The notes below the pieces were generated by a model. The model saw only the letters and a list, made by a program, of their open reading frames with translations. It was not told the DNA's origin and searched no databases. A program made the translations under genes and the position numbers. A stretch of DNA of 8,926 nucleotides from Thermococcaceae archaeon (GTDB taxonomy: Archaea > Methanobacteriota_B > Thermococci > Thermococcales > Thermococcaceae): the NCBI GenBank assembly GCA_026986455.1, contig JALSON010000284.1, positions 1 through 8,926 of the forward strand, given 5' to 3'. Positions 1 through 6,402 of this stretch are shown here, in pieces. Positions within the stretch are counted from its first letter, which is position 1. Each line of letters begins with the position of its first letter.

Positions 1-380
1 GAAAGGCCATAAACTACGCCAAGATGAACATCATCGAGATCAAGCGCGGCTGCGGGAGCTGGGAGTGCCGCTGTAGAAGACCGCATTCAATACCGTTCGC
101 AGTTGAGGGCAAGGAAGGCAGCGTCAAGGTAAGGCTCATGCCGGGGCCGAGAGGCCTTGGTCTGGTCATAGGTGACGTTGGCAAGAAGATACTTGCACTG
201 GCGGGTGTCAAGGACGTGTGGTCGCAGACCCTCGGTGAAACCAGAACCACAGTCAACTTCGCCAAGGCGGTATTTGATGCCCTCTACAACACCAACAAAG
301 TTGCCGTGCAGCCGGATATGGCTGAAAAATACGGCATCATCGTTGGGAGAGAGATGTCAGCCAACTTTGAGCTGGAGTGA
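1..380 (+). CDS. rpsE: 30S ribosomal protein uS5 (S5), C-terminal part, 5' end outside window
   Basis: This is the C-terminal part of small-subunit ribosomal protein uS5, which sits near the mRNA entry side of the 30S subunit and contributes to decoding accuracy. The reading frame is already open at the window edge (first full codon at base 3) and ends with TGA at 378-380, giving about 125 visible residues. Archaeal uS5 is usually a little over 200 residues, so roughly the N-terminal 40-50% is missing. The visible part contains the archaeal/eukaryotic signature [10 protein letters not shown], then RPHSIPF, and the conserved C-terminal domain with [18 protein letters not shown] and [17 protein letters not shown]. 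The ATG at base 24 is internal and not the start. It is followed after 11 bases by uL30, the normal order in archaeal spc-type operons. The identification is secure from the motifs and the neighbours. Confidence 0.96.
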   Translation, partial: KAINYAKMNIIEIKRGCGSWECRCRRPHSIPFAVEGKEGSVKVRLMPGPRGLGLVIGDVGKKILALAGVKDVWSQTLGETRTTVNFAKAVFDALYNTNKVAVQPDMAEKYGIIVGREMSANFELE

Positions 381-391
381 GGTGAGCAAAG

Positions 392-859
392 ATGACAAAG
401 GTAGCACTCATCAGGATTAGGGGAAGGGTCGGCGTGAAGAGGCCTGTTAGGGACACCCTTGCAATGCTCCGCCTTCACAAGGTCAACCACCTCGTCATAG
501 TCGATGAAAACCCGACATACAGCGGAATGATTCACAGGGTCAAGGATTACATAACATGGGGCGAGATCAATGCGGAGACACTTGCAAGGCTCATAAGGAA
601 GAGGGGCAGGCTAACCGGCAACAGAAAGGTTACAGAGGAATATGTGCAGGAGAAGCTCGGCATGGGGATTGAGGAGTTTGCCGAGAAGGTCATCAGTGGT
701 GAGATGAAGCTCAGCGACCTGCCCGGCCTCAAGCCCGTGTTCAGGCTCCACCCCCCGAAGGGAGGGTTCAAGGGCAGCAAGAAAAGGACATTCAAGGAAG
801 GCGGCGCCCTTGGTTACAGAGGCGAGGCAATAAACGAACTCATTGATAGGATGCTCTAA
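392..859 (+). CDS. rpmD: 50S ribosomal protein uL30 (L30), archaeal long form
   Basis: Large-subunit ribosomal protein uL30, 155 residues. The first 60 or so residues (starting [21 protein letters not shown], with [16 protein letters not shown]) match the small ferredoxin-like L30 core shared with bacteria. The rest is the archaeal/eukaryotic extension, with [19 protein letters not shown], the basic [16 protein letters not shown] segment and the C-terminal [14 protein letters not shown]. The bacterial protein is only about 60 residues, so the length itself points to Archaea. The ATG at 392 is supported by the ribosome binding site GGTGAG at 381-386, directly after the uS5 stop. It is co-transcribed with uS5 and uL15 in the usual order. 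Confidence 0.96.
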   Translation: MTKVALIRIRGRVGVKRPVRDTLAMLRLHKVNHLVIVDENPTYSGMIHRVKDYITWGEINAETLARLIRKRGRLTGNRKVTEEYVQEKLGMGIEEFAEKVISGEMKLSDLPGLKPVFRLHPPKGGFKGSKKRTFKEGGALGYRGEAINELIDRML

Positions 860-876
860 GATATGAGGTGAGAGGG

Positions 877-1323
877 ATGATTAGGAGAAAGAGGAAGGTG
901 AGAAAGCTCCGTGGAAGTCACACTCACGGATGGGGCTGTAAGAAGAAGCACCGCGGTGGCGGCCACAAAGGCGGAAGGGGAATGGCAGGGACAGGAAAGA
1001 GAAAGAACACCAAGTGGACATGGGTAATCAAGTATGCGCCTGATCACCTCGGCAAGAGGGGTTTCCACAGGCCGAAGGCTGTACAGTGGGTTCCCAGCAC
1101 CATGAATCTCAGGGATATTGAGGAGAACCTCGATGACTTCATGGCGATGGGCATTGCATATGAGGAGGAAGGGAGGATCATAGTCGATACAACCCAGCTC
1201 GGTGTTGACAAGGTTCTCGGTGCCGGGAAGCTCACAAAGCCGCTGGTCATCAAAGCCCGCTACATATCCCCCAAGGCTCAGGAGAAAATAGCCGAGGCCG
1301 GGGGAGAGGCTCTATTCGTTTGA
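877..1323 (+). CDS. rplO: 50S ribosomal protein uL15 (L15)
   Basis: Large-subunit ribosomal protein uL15, 148 residues from the chosen ATG. The N-terminus is a glycine- and lysine-rich RNA-binding extension ([20 protein letters not shown], then [20 protein letters not shown]) that threads into 23S rRNA. The globular C-terminal part has [19 protein letters not shown] and ends [10 protein letters not shown], typical of the archaeal family. A GTG nine bases upstream (868) is in frame, but ATG 877 sits at the right distance from GGTGAG (866-871), so 877 is preferred. It follows uL30 by 17 bases and ends just before the secY promoter. Archaeal L15 is normally close to this length. Confidence 0.95.
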   Translation: MIRRKRKVRKLRGSHTHGWGCKKKHRGGGHKGGRGMAGTGKRKNTKWTWVIKYAPDHLGKRGFHRPKAVQWVPSTMNLRDIEENLDDFMAMGIAYEEEGRIIVDTTQLGVDKVLGAGKLTKPLVIKARYISPKAQEKIAEAGGEALFV

Positions 1324-1330
1324 TTTCCCC

Positions 1331-1350
1331 TTTAATTTATATTATATTCA
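1331..1350 (+). promoter_or_regulatory. TATA-rich promoter of secY
   Basis: The 50 bases between the uL15 stop and secY contain an AT-only stretch (TTTAATTTATATTATATT at 1331-1348) that reads as an archaeal TATA box. A start about 25 bases downstream would fall near 1362, leaving a leader of about 10 bases that still holds the AGGTG ribosome binding site (1363-1367). Such short leaders are normal in Thermococcales. I see no T-tract terminator before it, so secY may be read both from this promoter and from the upstream ribosomal operon. Confidence 0.5.
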
Positions 1351-1373
1351 TAAAATCTCCAAAGGTGTTGCTC

Positions 1374-2768
1374 ATGGGAAAGTTAAGGGATCTGACATTT
1401 GCCATTGAGAGATGGTTCCCGGAGATTGAGAGGCCCAAAAAACATGTAGCTCTCAGGGAAAAGTTCATATGGACTGGAATTGTCCTGGTGCTTTACTTTG
1501 TGCTTGCTGAAATTCCTCTCTACGGTGTTCCACCCAAGGTGCAGGACTATTTTTCCACTCTGAGATTCGTTCTTGCGGGCAGGAGCGGAACTGTCTTAAC
1601 CCTTGGAATAGGCCCGCTGGTCACTGCGGGTATTATCATGCAGCTCCTTGTGGGATCCGAGATAGTCAAGCTTGATATGTCAAATCCTGAGGACAGGAAG
1701 TTTTATCAGGCAGCTCAAAAGCTCTTCTCAGTGTTTATGTGCTTCTTTGAGGCCGCGATATATGTCTTTGCCGGGGCATTCGGCAGCCCTGAGCTCGGCA
1801 TAAAAATACTCCTGGTAATTCAGCTTGCCCTCGGCGGTATAGTGCTGATGATAATGGACGAACTCGTCAGCAAATGGGGAATAGGCAGCGGTATCAGCCT
1901 CTTTATTGCAGCCGGTGTTTCCCAGCAGGTTATTGTAAAATCGCTGAATCCCCTGACAACCAAGAGCTATATTGACCCCGTTACCGGCGGGCCCGCCATA
2001 ATCGGTGCTGTTCCGGCTTTCATACAGCATCTGCTCCACGGGGACATCACAGGAGCTCTCTACAGGGGGAGCATGCCCGACATGATGGATCTCATGGCAA
2101 CAATCGTAGTCTTCCTCATAGTTGTCTACCTTGAGAGCATGCGCGTAGAGATACCCCTCAGCTATGGAAGGGTCACCGTCAGGGGAAGGTATCCCATAAG
2201 ATTCATGTACGTTAGCAACATACCCATCATCCTGACATTCGCCCTTTATGCAAACGTCCAGCTGTGGGCAAGGATGCTTGAGAGGCTCGGCCACCCATGG
2301 CTCGGAACATTTGATCCCCAGACAGGTGCTGCCCTGAGCGGTTTCGTTACCTATGTCATTCCTCCGAGGGATATCTATCACGTCATGGCGGATCCATTCA
2401 GGGCGCTGGTTTTTGCCCTGATGACAATATTCTGGGCCCTGATATTCGGGTTCCTCTGGGTTGACCTGACGGGGCTGGATGCCAAGAGCATAGCAAGGCA
2501 GCTCCAGCGTGCCGGCCTCCAGATACCGGGTTTCAGAAGAGACCCGAGGATTCTTGAGAGGGTGCTCAACAGGTACATCCCCTACGTAACATTCTGGGGG
2601 TCATTTACGCTGGCAATAGTTGCCGTGCTGGCCGACTTCCTCGGGGCCCTCGGTACGGGAACGGGCATACTGCTGACCGTGGGTATCCTGTACAGATTCT
2701 ACGAGGAGATAGCCAGAGAACAGGCGAGCGAAATGTTCCCCGCATTGAGAAGGTTCTTCAGCACCTGA
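1374..2768 (+). CDS. secY: Preprotein translocase subunit SecY (Sec61 alpha homologue)
   Basis: Pore-forming subunit of the SecYEG/Sec61 translocon, through which secretory and membrane proteins cross or enter the cytoplasmic membrane. It is 464 residues long, normal for archaeal SecY. Visible hallmarks are the N-terminal amphipathic segment ending [10 protein letters not shown], a first hydrophobic helix ([20 protein letters not shown]), the plug region with [20 protein letters not shown], about ten hydrophobic segments in all, and the basic cytoplasmic loops that contact the ribosome (for example [20 protein letters not shown]). The C-terminus ends LRRFFST. The frame is open back to 1320, but ATG 1374 follows AGGTG and begins MGKLRDL like other Thermococcales SecY, so it is taken as the start. 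It stands between uL15 and adk, the usual archaeal arrangement. Confidence 0.97.
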   Translation: MGKLRDLTFAIERWFPEIERPKKHVALREKFIWTGIVLVLYFVLAEIPLYGVPPKVQDYFSTLRFVLAGRSGTVLTLGIGPLVTAGIIMQLLVGSEIVKLDMSNPEDRKFYQAAQKLFSVFMCFFEAAIYVFAGAFGSPELGIKILLVIQLALGGIVLMIMDELVSKWGIGSGISLFIAAGVSQQVIVKSLNPLTTKSYIDPVTGGPAIIGAVPAFIQHLLHGDITGALYRGSMPDMMDLMATIVVFLIVVYLESMRVEIPLSYGRVTVRGRYPIRFMYVSNIPIILTFALYANVQLWARMLERLGHPWLGTFDPQTGAALSGFVTYVIPPRDIYHVMADPFRALVFALMTIFWALIFGFLWVDLTGLDAKSIARQLQRAGLQIPGFRRDPRILERVLNRYIPYVTFWGSFTLAIVAVLADFLGALGTGTGILLTVGILYRFYEEIAREQASEMFPALRRFFST

Positions 2769-2783
2769 AGTTTTTCTTTTTAT
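2769..2783 (+). terminator. T-rich tract after secY
   Basis: Directly after the secY stop codon is a run made almost only of T (TTTTTCTTTTTATT at 2771-2784). Thermococcal RNA polymerase terminates at T-rich tracts without needing a hairpin, so this is a plausible termination or attenuation point between the upstream ribosomal/secY block and adk. Assigned from base composition and position only. Confidence 0.45.
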
Positions 2784-2790
2784 TCCAATA

Positions 2791-2820
2791 AACCTTTTAA
2801 ACCAAGCCTCTTTTATTATT
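2791..2820 (+). promoter_or_regulatory. Probable adk promoter
   Basis: The 79-base gap between secY and adk has two TATA-like stretches, CCTTTTAAACC (2793-2803) and TCTTTTATTATT (2809-2820). The first would place the transcription start near 2823, with a leader of about 25 bases including the ribosome binding site GGGTGATCT (2837-2845). The second would give an almost leaderless start that cuts into that site. The first is therefore the better candidate. Confidence 0.4.
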
Positions 2821-2847
2821 GCGGGACTCTCATTTTGGGTGATCTCA

Positions 2848-3438
2848 ATGCCGTTTGTAGTCATCATAACCGGAATTCCAGGGGTTGGGAAGAGCACGAT
2901 AACAAGACTGGCCCTGAGAAAGACCAGGGCTAAGTTCAGGCTGGTTAATTTCGGGGATCTGATGTTCGATGAAGCGGTCAGGCTGGGGCTTGTGAAGCAT
3001 AGGGATGAGATGAGGAGGCTCAGCTTCACGGTTCAGAAAACACTCCAGATGAAGGTTGCAAAAAGGATAGGGGATATCGCAGAAAAGGAACCCGTCCTCC
3101 TGGATACCCATGCCACAATCCGAACGCCCGCCGGCTATCTCCTTGGATTTCCGAAGGAGGTTATCGAGGCCATAAACCCCAACTTCATTGTCATTATAGA
3201 GGCCACACCGAGCGAAATACTCGGCAGACGTTTAAGGGACCTTAAGAGGGACAGAGACGTTGAGACCGAGGAACAGATAGAGAGGCATCAGGATTTAAAT
3301 CGGGCTGCCGCAATAAGCTATGCCATGCATTCCAATGCACTTATAAAGATAATTGAGAATCATGAAGATAAAGGTCTTGAAGAGGCTGTGAATGAACTGG
3401 TGGAAATACTTGATCTGGCGGTGAGTGAATATGCTTGA
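2848..3438 (+). CDS. adkA: Archaeal adenylate kinase (AdkA type)
   Basis: Adenylate kinase of the archaeal AdkA family, catalysing ATP + AMP to 2 ADP and so balancing adenine nucleotides. It is 196 residues. The P-loop GIPGVGKST lies at residues 9-17, followed by [27 protein letters not shown] lies in the middle and [18 protein letters not shown] in the lid region; the C-terminus has [19 protein letters not shown]. These match the archaeal trimeric adenylate kinases as I remember them, rather than the bacterial Adk. An in-frame GTG at 2839 exists, but ATG 2848 is placed correctly after GGTGAT and gives the family N-terminus MPFVVIITG. The last 8 bases overlap the following DUF106 gene, implying translational coupling. 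The adk-secY pairing is old and shared with bacteria. Confidence 0.96.
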   Translation: MPFVVIITGIPGVGKSTITRLALRKTRAKFRLVNFGDLMFDEAVRLGLVKHRDEMRRLSFTVQKTLQMKVAKRIGDIAEKEPVLLDTHATIRTPAGYLLGFPKEVIEAINPNFIVIIEATPSEILGRRLRDLKRDRDVETEEQIERHQDLNRAAAISYAMHSNALIKIIENHEDKGLEEAVNELVEILDLAVSEYA

Positions 3439-3958
3439 GGGAATATATGAATTTCTGGACAAGGTGTTCGGGCCGATGATACTCAATTACCATCCCCTCT
3501 GGGTGGTTACAGTATCCGGCATCATCCTCGGTGCCTTCTTCACGCTCCTGAACTACGTCCTCGTCGACCAGGAAAAGATGAAGAAGCTTCAGAAGATGAG
3601 CAGGGAATTCCAGAAGGAGTATAAAGCGGCTCAGGCTGCGAAAGATGAGAAGAAGATGAGAAAGCTTCAGCAGAAACAGATGGAGCTCTTAAAACTGCAG
3701 AATGAGGTAATGAAGGACTCAATGCTCAAGCCAATGATATTCACGCTCCCGATATTCTGGATATTCTTTGGCTGGCTGAGGAGATGGTATGTTGAAGTCG
3801 GTGTCGTTAAAGCTCCGTTCAACTTTTTCATCTTCGACTGGTTCCATAAGATGTATCACTCGGGACTTCCTGCAAACGAACTCGGCTACATCGGGTGGTA
3901 CGTGCTAACATCAATGGCGGTCGGCTACATCCTGAGGAAATTCCTCGACATGGCTTAG
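3431..3958 (+). CDS. DUF106 membrane protein, YidC/Oxa1/EMC3-like (archaeal Ylp1)
   Basis: Membrane protein of 175 residues belonging to DUF106, the archaeal relatives of YidC/Oxa1, Get1 and EMC3 that are thought to help insert membrane proteins. Hydropathy read by eye gives three membrane segments: about residues 24-45 ([20 protein letters not shown]), 99-117 ([19 protein letters not shown]) and about 150-172 near the C-terminus. Between the first two lies a long, highly charged helical region (about 46-95, rich in K, E, Q, M) likely to form a coiled-coil hairpin on the cytoplasmic side, as in Oxa1-superfamily proteins. GGTGAG at 3420-3425 picks ATG 3431 over the in-frame GTG 3425. Its place next to secY and ribosomal genes fits a co-translational insertion role. 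The family is clear; its molecular function here is inferred. Confidence 0.9.
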   Translation: MLEGIYEFLDKVFGPMILNYHPLWVVTVSGIILGAFFTLLNYVLVDQEKMKKLQKMSREFQKEYKAAQAAKDEKKMRKLQQKQMELLKLQNEVMKDSMLKPMIFTLPIFWIFFGWLRRWYVEVGVVKAPFNFFIFDWFHKMYHSGLPANELGYIGWYVLTSMAVGYILRKFLDMA

Positions 3959-3959
3959 T

Positions 3960-3970
3960 TAAATTTAAAA
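3960..3970 (+). promoter_or_regulatory. Possible internal promoter before eL34
   Basis: The 45 bases between the DUF106 gene and eL34 hold TAAATTTAAAA (3960-3970), a TATA-like box about 25 bases upstream of the eL34 ribosome binding site AGGTGATG (3993-4000). A start near 3990 would leave a leader of about 12 bases. This may be an internal promoter for eL34, cmk and eL14. Evidence is sequence and spacing only. Confidence 0.35.
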
Positions 3971-4003
3971 ATGAATTGCAAAAAGCTAAAGCAGGTGATG
4001 AGA

Positions 4004-4270
4004 ATGAAGCCAATGTACAGGTCAAGATCATGGAGAAGAAAGTACGTTAGGACTCCGGGAGGAAGGACAGTCATACACTTCGAGAGAAAGAAGCCCAAGG
4101 TTGCCCACTGTGCTCTCTGCGGAAGGCCGCTCAACGGCTATCCCAGGGGCAGACCGAGTGAAATCAGGAGGCTCTCAAAGACCCAGAAGAGGCCCGAGAG
4201 GCCATATCCAAACCTCTGCCCGAGCTGCATGAGGAAGCTCATAAAGGCTCAGGTAAGGGCGGCTCTTTGA
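4004..4270 (+). CDS. rpl34e: 50S ribosomal protein eL34 (L34e)
   Basis: Ribosomal protein eL34, found in Archaea and eukaryotes but not in Bacteria. It is 88 residues and very basic. It starts [20 protein letters not shown] and carries a zinc-ribbon pattern with two CxxC pairs, [10 protein letters not shown] and CPSCMRK, plus the signature [24 protein letters not shown]. The frame is open upstream to an ATG at 3971, but ATG 4004 follows AGGTGATG at a good distance and gives the family N-terminus. It is followed after 10 bases by cytidylate kinase, an arrangement conserved in Thermococcales as far as I recall. Confidence 0.95.
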   Translation: MKPMYRSRSWRRKYVRTPGGRTVIHFERKKPKVAHCALCGRPLNGYPRGRPSEIRRLSKTQKRPERPYPNLCPSCMRKLIKAQVRAAL

Positions 4271-4280
4271 AGGGATTTCC

Positions 4281-4862
4281 ATGCCAAGGAACTGCCTCGT
4301 AATAACGGTCAGCGGTTTAGCAGGCTCTGGAACAACGACGCTCTGTAAAAACCTTGCAAGGTACTACGGGTTCAAGCACATCTATGCGGGGCTCATCTTC
4401 AGGCAGATGGCAAGGGAGATGGGCATGACACTTGAGGAATTTCAGGAATATGCCGAGCTTCATCCCGAAGTTGACAGGGAAGTCGACAGGAGACAGGTGG
4501 AGGCGGCTGAGGAGTGCAATGTAGTCATTGAGGGCCGCCTGGCTGGGTGGATGGTTGAAAAAGCAGATTTAAAAATCTGGCTTGATGCCCCCATAAGGGA
4601 GAGAGCCAGAAGGGTTGCCCGCAGGGAGGGCATCTCCGTGGAGAAGGCCTTCATGGCCATAGCCGAGAGGGAAAAGCAGAACAGAAAAAGGTATTTAAAC
4701 CTCTACGGCATCGACATAGACGACATGTCAATTTATGATCTGGTGATTGACACTTCAAAATGGGGTCCCGATGGGGTCTTTAGCATAGTAAAGGCCGCCA
4801 TCGACCACCTTTACCCCGACGGTGACGCGGGGTCGGGTGCAAACCCGGGCAACAAAAAATGA
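4281..4862 (+). CDS. cmk: Cytidylate kinase (CMP kinase), archaeal type
   Basis: Cytidylate kinase, transferring phosphate from ATP to CMP (and dCMP) in pyrimidine nucleotide synthesis and salvage. It is 193 residues. The P-loop region is GLAGSGTT at residues 12-19. Unlike a classical Walker A it has Thr where Lys is expected, which I recall as normal for archaeal Cmk. Further hallmarks are [13 protein letters not shown] (NMP binding), [13 protein letters not shown], the [10 protein letters not shown] segment and the arginine-rich lid [17 protein letters not shown], followed by [17 protein letters not shown]. The C-terminal tail after about residue 175 ([13 protein letters not shown]) is variable in the family. 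The upstream ribosome binding site is weak (AAGGGA), which suggests coupling with eL34. The stop codon lies 14 bases before the eL14 start. Confidence 0.94.
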   Translation: MPRNCLVITVSGLAGSGTTTLCKNLARYYGFKHIYAGLIFRQMAREMGMTLEEFQEYAELHPEVDREVDRRQVEAAEECNVVIEGRLAGWMVEKADLKIWLDAPIRERARRVARREGISVEKAFMAIAEREKQNRKRYLNLYGIDIDDMSIYDLVIDTSKWGPDGVFSIVKAAIDHLYPDGDAGSGANPGNKK

Positions 4863-4876
4863 GGAGGTGGAATGAA

Positions 4877-5128
4877 ATGCCTGCAATTGAGGTTGGAAGA
4901 CTTGCTGTCGTTATAGCCGGAAGAAGGGCCGGCCAGAAGGTCGTTGTCGTTGACGTCATCGACAGGAACTTCGTCCTCGTTACCGGTGCCGGGCTGAACA
5001 AGGTGAAGAGGAGAAGGATGAACATCAAGCACCTTGAGCCGCTCCCGGAGAGGATAAGCATCGAGCGCGGCGCTGACGACGAGGCCGTTAAGGCCGCCCT
5101 TGAGCAGGCCGGAATCAGCCTTGAGTGA
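4877..5128 (+). CDS. rpl14e: 50S ribosomal protein eL14 (L14e)
   Basis: Ribosomal protein eL14, 83 residues, with an SH3-like KOW-type fold in which the first part reads [20 protein letters not shown] and continues with [16 protein letters not shown]. It then has the basic [16 protein letters not shown] segment and a short acidic helix at the C-terminus. The frame has an ATG at 4859 as well, but the strong ribosome binding site GAGGAGGTGG (4861-4870) lies downstream of it and 6 bases before ATG 4877, which settles the start. It closes the ribosomal-protein block. In the Thermococcales I remember, cbf5/truB follows directly, whereas here about 1.2 kb intervenes. Confidence 0.95.
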   Translation: MPAIEVGRLAVVIAGRRAGQKVVVVDVIDRNFVLVTGAGLNKVKRRRMNIKHLEPLPERISIERGADDEAVKAALEQAGISLE

Positions 5129-5131
5129 GAT

Positions 5132-5147
5132 GAGGCCTTCTGGCCTC
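5132..5147 (+). terminator. Hairpin after eL14
   Basis: A perfect 6-bp hairpin, GAGGCC-TTCT-GGCCTC, begins three bases after the eL14 stop codon. It lacks a clear T-run directly behind it, so it is not a textbook terminator. It could stabilise the 3' end of the ribosomal operon transcript or pause transcription before the next promoter at about 5162. The hairpin is seen; the role is inferred. Confidence 0.35.
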
Positions 5148-5159
5148 CCTCAACTTCTT

Positions 5160-5172
5160 AACGCTTTTAAGT
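5160..5172 (+). promoter_or_regulatory. Promoter of the SDR gene
   Basis: AACGCTTTTAAGT (5160-5172) reads as BRE plus TATA box. A start about 25 bases downstream (near 5192) would leave a leader of about 10 bases that begins at the ribosome binding site GGTGATCT (5193-5200). This is the normal Thermococcus spacing, so the dehydrogenase appears to have its own promoter, separate from the ribosomal operon. Confidence 0.55.
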
Positions 5173-5201
5173 CCCGTTTCCTAAATACTTCTGGTGATCT
5201 C

Positions 5202-5912
5202 ATGAAAACTGCACTCCTTACGGGTGCCACAGGCGGCATTGGAAAGTTTCTCGTTGAGGGCCTCGTAGAGAGGAACTACCGTGTTGTTGGAGTTGCCAGA
5301 AACGAGGAAAAACTCCGTGAACTTCAGAAAAAACTGCCGGTGTTTGAATACATAGTCGCCGACTTGAGTAAAGAGGACTTTTCCAGCACGATTCTGAAGG
5401 GACTTGAGAGGCTCGGTGTGGGGAAGGTTGACCTTCTCATAAACAACGCCGGCCTTGCGGTGAGGAAACCTCTTCTTGAGCAGTCTGCGGAGGAGATGGA
5501 GACTCTGTTCCGGGTGAATGTATTTGCACCCCTAGAACTTACAAGGGCCCTCCTTCCAATGCTCCCCAGGGGTTCGACCCTGGTGTTTATAATCAGCGGC
5601 GTTGCATTTATCAACGTGCCGGAGATTCCCTCCTACTGCGCCTCCAAAGGAGCTTTGCATTACCTGGCAATAAACCTTGAAAACGAGCTTAAAGCTAAGG
5701 GAATCCATGTTATGCGGGTGTATCCCAAACAAGTAAGGACTGAATTCTGGAACGGAAAGGTTCCGAGGGGCTCGATAGAGCCGGAAGATGTTGCACAGGC
5801 CGTGTTTAAGGGGCTTGAAAAGGGCAAGAGGGAGGTTTTTGTGCCGGGCTACCTGAAGCTCGTCAAATACCTCCCCAACTGGCCGGTTTTTACGTACAGA
5901 TTTGGGTATTAG
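5202..5912 (+). CDS. Short-chain dehydrogenase/reductase (SDR family), substrate unknown
   Basis: NAD(P)-dependent oxidoreductase of the classical SDR family, 236 residues. All key elements are present: the cofactor glycine motif TGATGGIG (residues 7-14), Arg33 after the second strand, which favours NADPH, the D54-L55 adenine contact, NNAG (81-84), Asn106, Ser132 and the catalytic YCASK (Tyr145, Lys149). The substrate-binding C-terminus has RVYPKQVRTEFWNGK and ends FTYRFGY. The substrate cannot be told from sequence; SDRs act on sugars, ketones, lipids and more. ATG 5202 follows GGTGATCT by one base. It has its own promoter and no functional link to the ribosomal genes around it. Its position between eL14 and truB looks accessory. 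Confidence 0.9.
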   Translation: MKTALLTGATGGIGKFLVEGLVERNYRVVGVARNEEKLRELQKKLPVFEYIVADLSKEDFSSTILKGLERLGVGKVDLLINNAGLAVRKPLLEQSAEEMETLFRVNVFAPLELTRALLPMLPRGSTLVFIISGVAFINVPEIPSYCASKGALHYLAINLENELKAKGIHVMRVYPKQVRTEFWNGKVPRGSIEPEDVAQAVFKGLEKGKREVFVPGYLKLVKYLPNWPVFTYRFGY

Positions 5913-5913
5913 G

Positions 5914-5927
5914 TGGTTTTATAAAAT
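5914..5927 (+). promoter_or_regulatory. Promoter of hicBA (and likely truB)
   Basis: TGGTTTTATAAAAT (5914-5927) is a clear TATA box right after the SDR stop codon. A start about 25 bases downstream (near 5947) gives a leader of about 14 bases with the ribosome binding site GGGGGTGAG (5948-5956) before hicB. No other good TATA box with suitable spacing lies immediately upstream of truB, so this may also be the promoter for truB. Confidence 0.55.
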
Positions 5928-5960
5928 GTTGTACCTTTGTATTATTCGGGGGTGAGCTGG

Positions 5961-6182
5961 ATGGAACTTCATGCCGTCATATGGGAAGAAGAGGGTGTCT
6001 ATGTAATCAGAGAGGTTTTCACGGGAGTCACAACGCAGGGAGAAACACTGGAGGAGGCTATTGAAAGTCTAAAAGAGGCCGTTGAGCTTTATCTTGAGGA
6101 ATTCCCGGAGCTGAGAGAGGAACTGGAAAAAATCAAGTTTGTGGGCGATTTCAATGTCCAGATTGCCAAAGCTATCGGGTGA
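5961..6182 (+). CDS. hicB: HicB-family antitoxin
   Basis: Antitoxin of a HicAB type II toxin-antitoxin pair, expected to bind and neutralise HicA. It is 73 residues, consisting of a single partial RNase H-like HicB domain: the starting strands MELHAVIWEEEGVYVIREVF, then the signature TQGETLEEAIESLKEAVELYLEEFPE (about residues 25-50), and a last strand ending VQIAKAIG. No C-terminal helix-turn-helix or ribbon-helix-helix DNA-binding domain is present, although many HicB proteins have one. ATG 5961 is set by GGGGGTGAG at 5948-5956. The end overlaps hicA by 29 bases, typical of the minimal HicB-HicA arrangement, so the two are translationally coupled, antitoxin first. The family assignment is firm; activity is inferred. 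Confidence 0.88.
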   Translation: MELHAVIWEEEGVYVIREVFTGVTTQGETLEEAIESLKEAVELYLEEFPELREELEKIKFVGDFNVQIAKAIG

Positions 6183-6393
6183 GCAAGTTGTTAAAGTCCT
6201 TGTCAAAAAGTTCGGTTTTGAGGTTTCCAGACAGAGGGGAAGTCACGTGGTTCTGGTTAGATATAAAGACGGCAGGAAGATTGGAACAGTAGTTCCGCTT
6301 CACAAAGAGTTAAAAGCGGGAACACTTATGGGTATTCTAAAACTGGCCGGAATTGAAAAGGATGAGTTTATGGAGGCTTTAGACGATCCATAG
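6154..6393 (+). CDS. hicA: HicA-family toxin (mRNA interferase)
   Basis: HicA toxin, 79 residues with a small double-stranded-RNA-binding-like fold. Family members cleave or block mRNA independently of the ribosome. It starts MSRLPKLSGEQVVKVLVKKF, the usual HicA opening, and contains the active-site region RQRGSHVVL with catalytic His31, then VVPLHKELKAGTLMGILKLAG, the conserved second half. All key residues are intact, so it should be functional. The frame is open to an ATG at 6139, but ATG 6154 gives the family N-terminus. It overlaps hicB by 29 bases. Its TAG stop (6391-6393) overlaps the first base of the truB ribosome binding site GGTGATGA (6393-6400), so hicB, hicA and truB look like one transcript. 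Confidence 0.9.
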   Translation: MSRLPKLSGEQVVKVLVKKFGFEVSRQRGSHVVLVRYKDGRKIGTVVPLHKELKAGTLMGILKLAGIEKDEFMEALDDP

Positions 6394-6402
6394 GTGATGA
6401 TC

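Noticed and set aside
1728..2381. A long minus-strand reading frame (217 codons) inside secY.
   Set aside because: It is antisense to the clearly conserved SecY, its translation resembles no family, and it arises from codon bias of the sense gene.
3995..4001. GTGATGA, a box C-like motif of archaeal C/D guide RNAs.
   Set aside because: It is part of the eL34 ribosome binding site AGGTGATGAG, and I found no properly spaced D boxes. The same holds for GTGATGA at 6394-6400 before truB.
4832..4848. A GGGT-GCAA-ACCC hairpin resembling a tRNA T-arm or part of an H/ACA RNA.
   Set aside because: It lies within the variable C-terminal coding end of cmk. No acceptor, D or anticodon arms and no convincing ACA box with a guide loop are visible.
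5931..5960. A possible operator or CRISPR-like repeat before hicB.
   Set aside because: Only the TATA palindrome TTTATAAA and a ribosome binding site are there. There are no repeated units with spacers, here or elsewhere in the window.
6255..6270. A TATA-like string (AGATATAAAG) inside hicA as a separate truB promoter.
   Set aside because: It would put the transcription start about 120 bases before truB, far longer than the leaders of the other genes here. It is more likely a by-product of coding sequence, though a weak internal promoter cannot be excluded.
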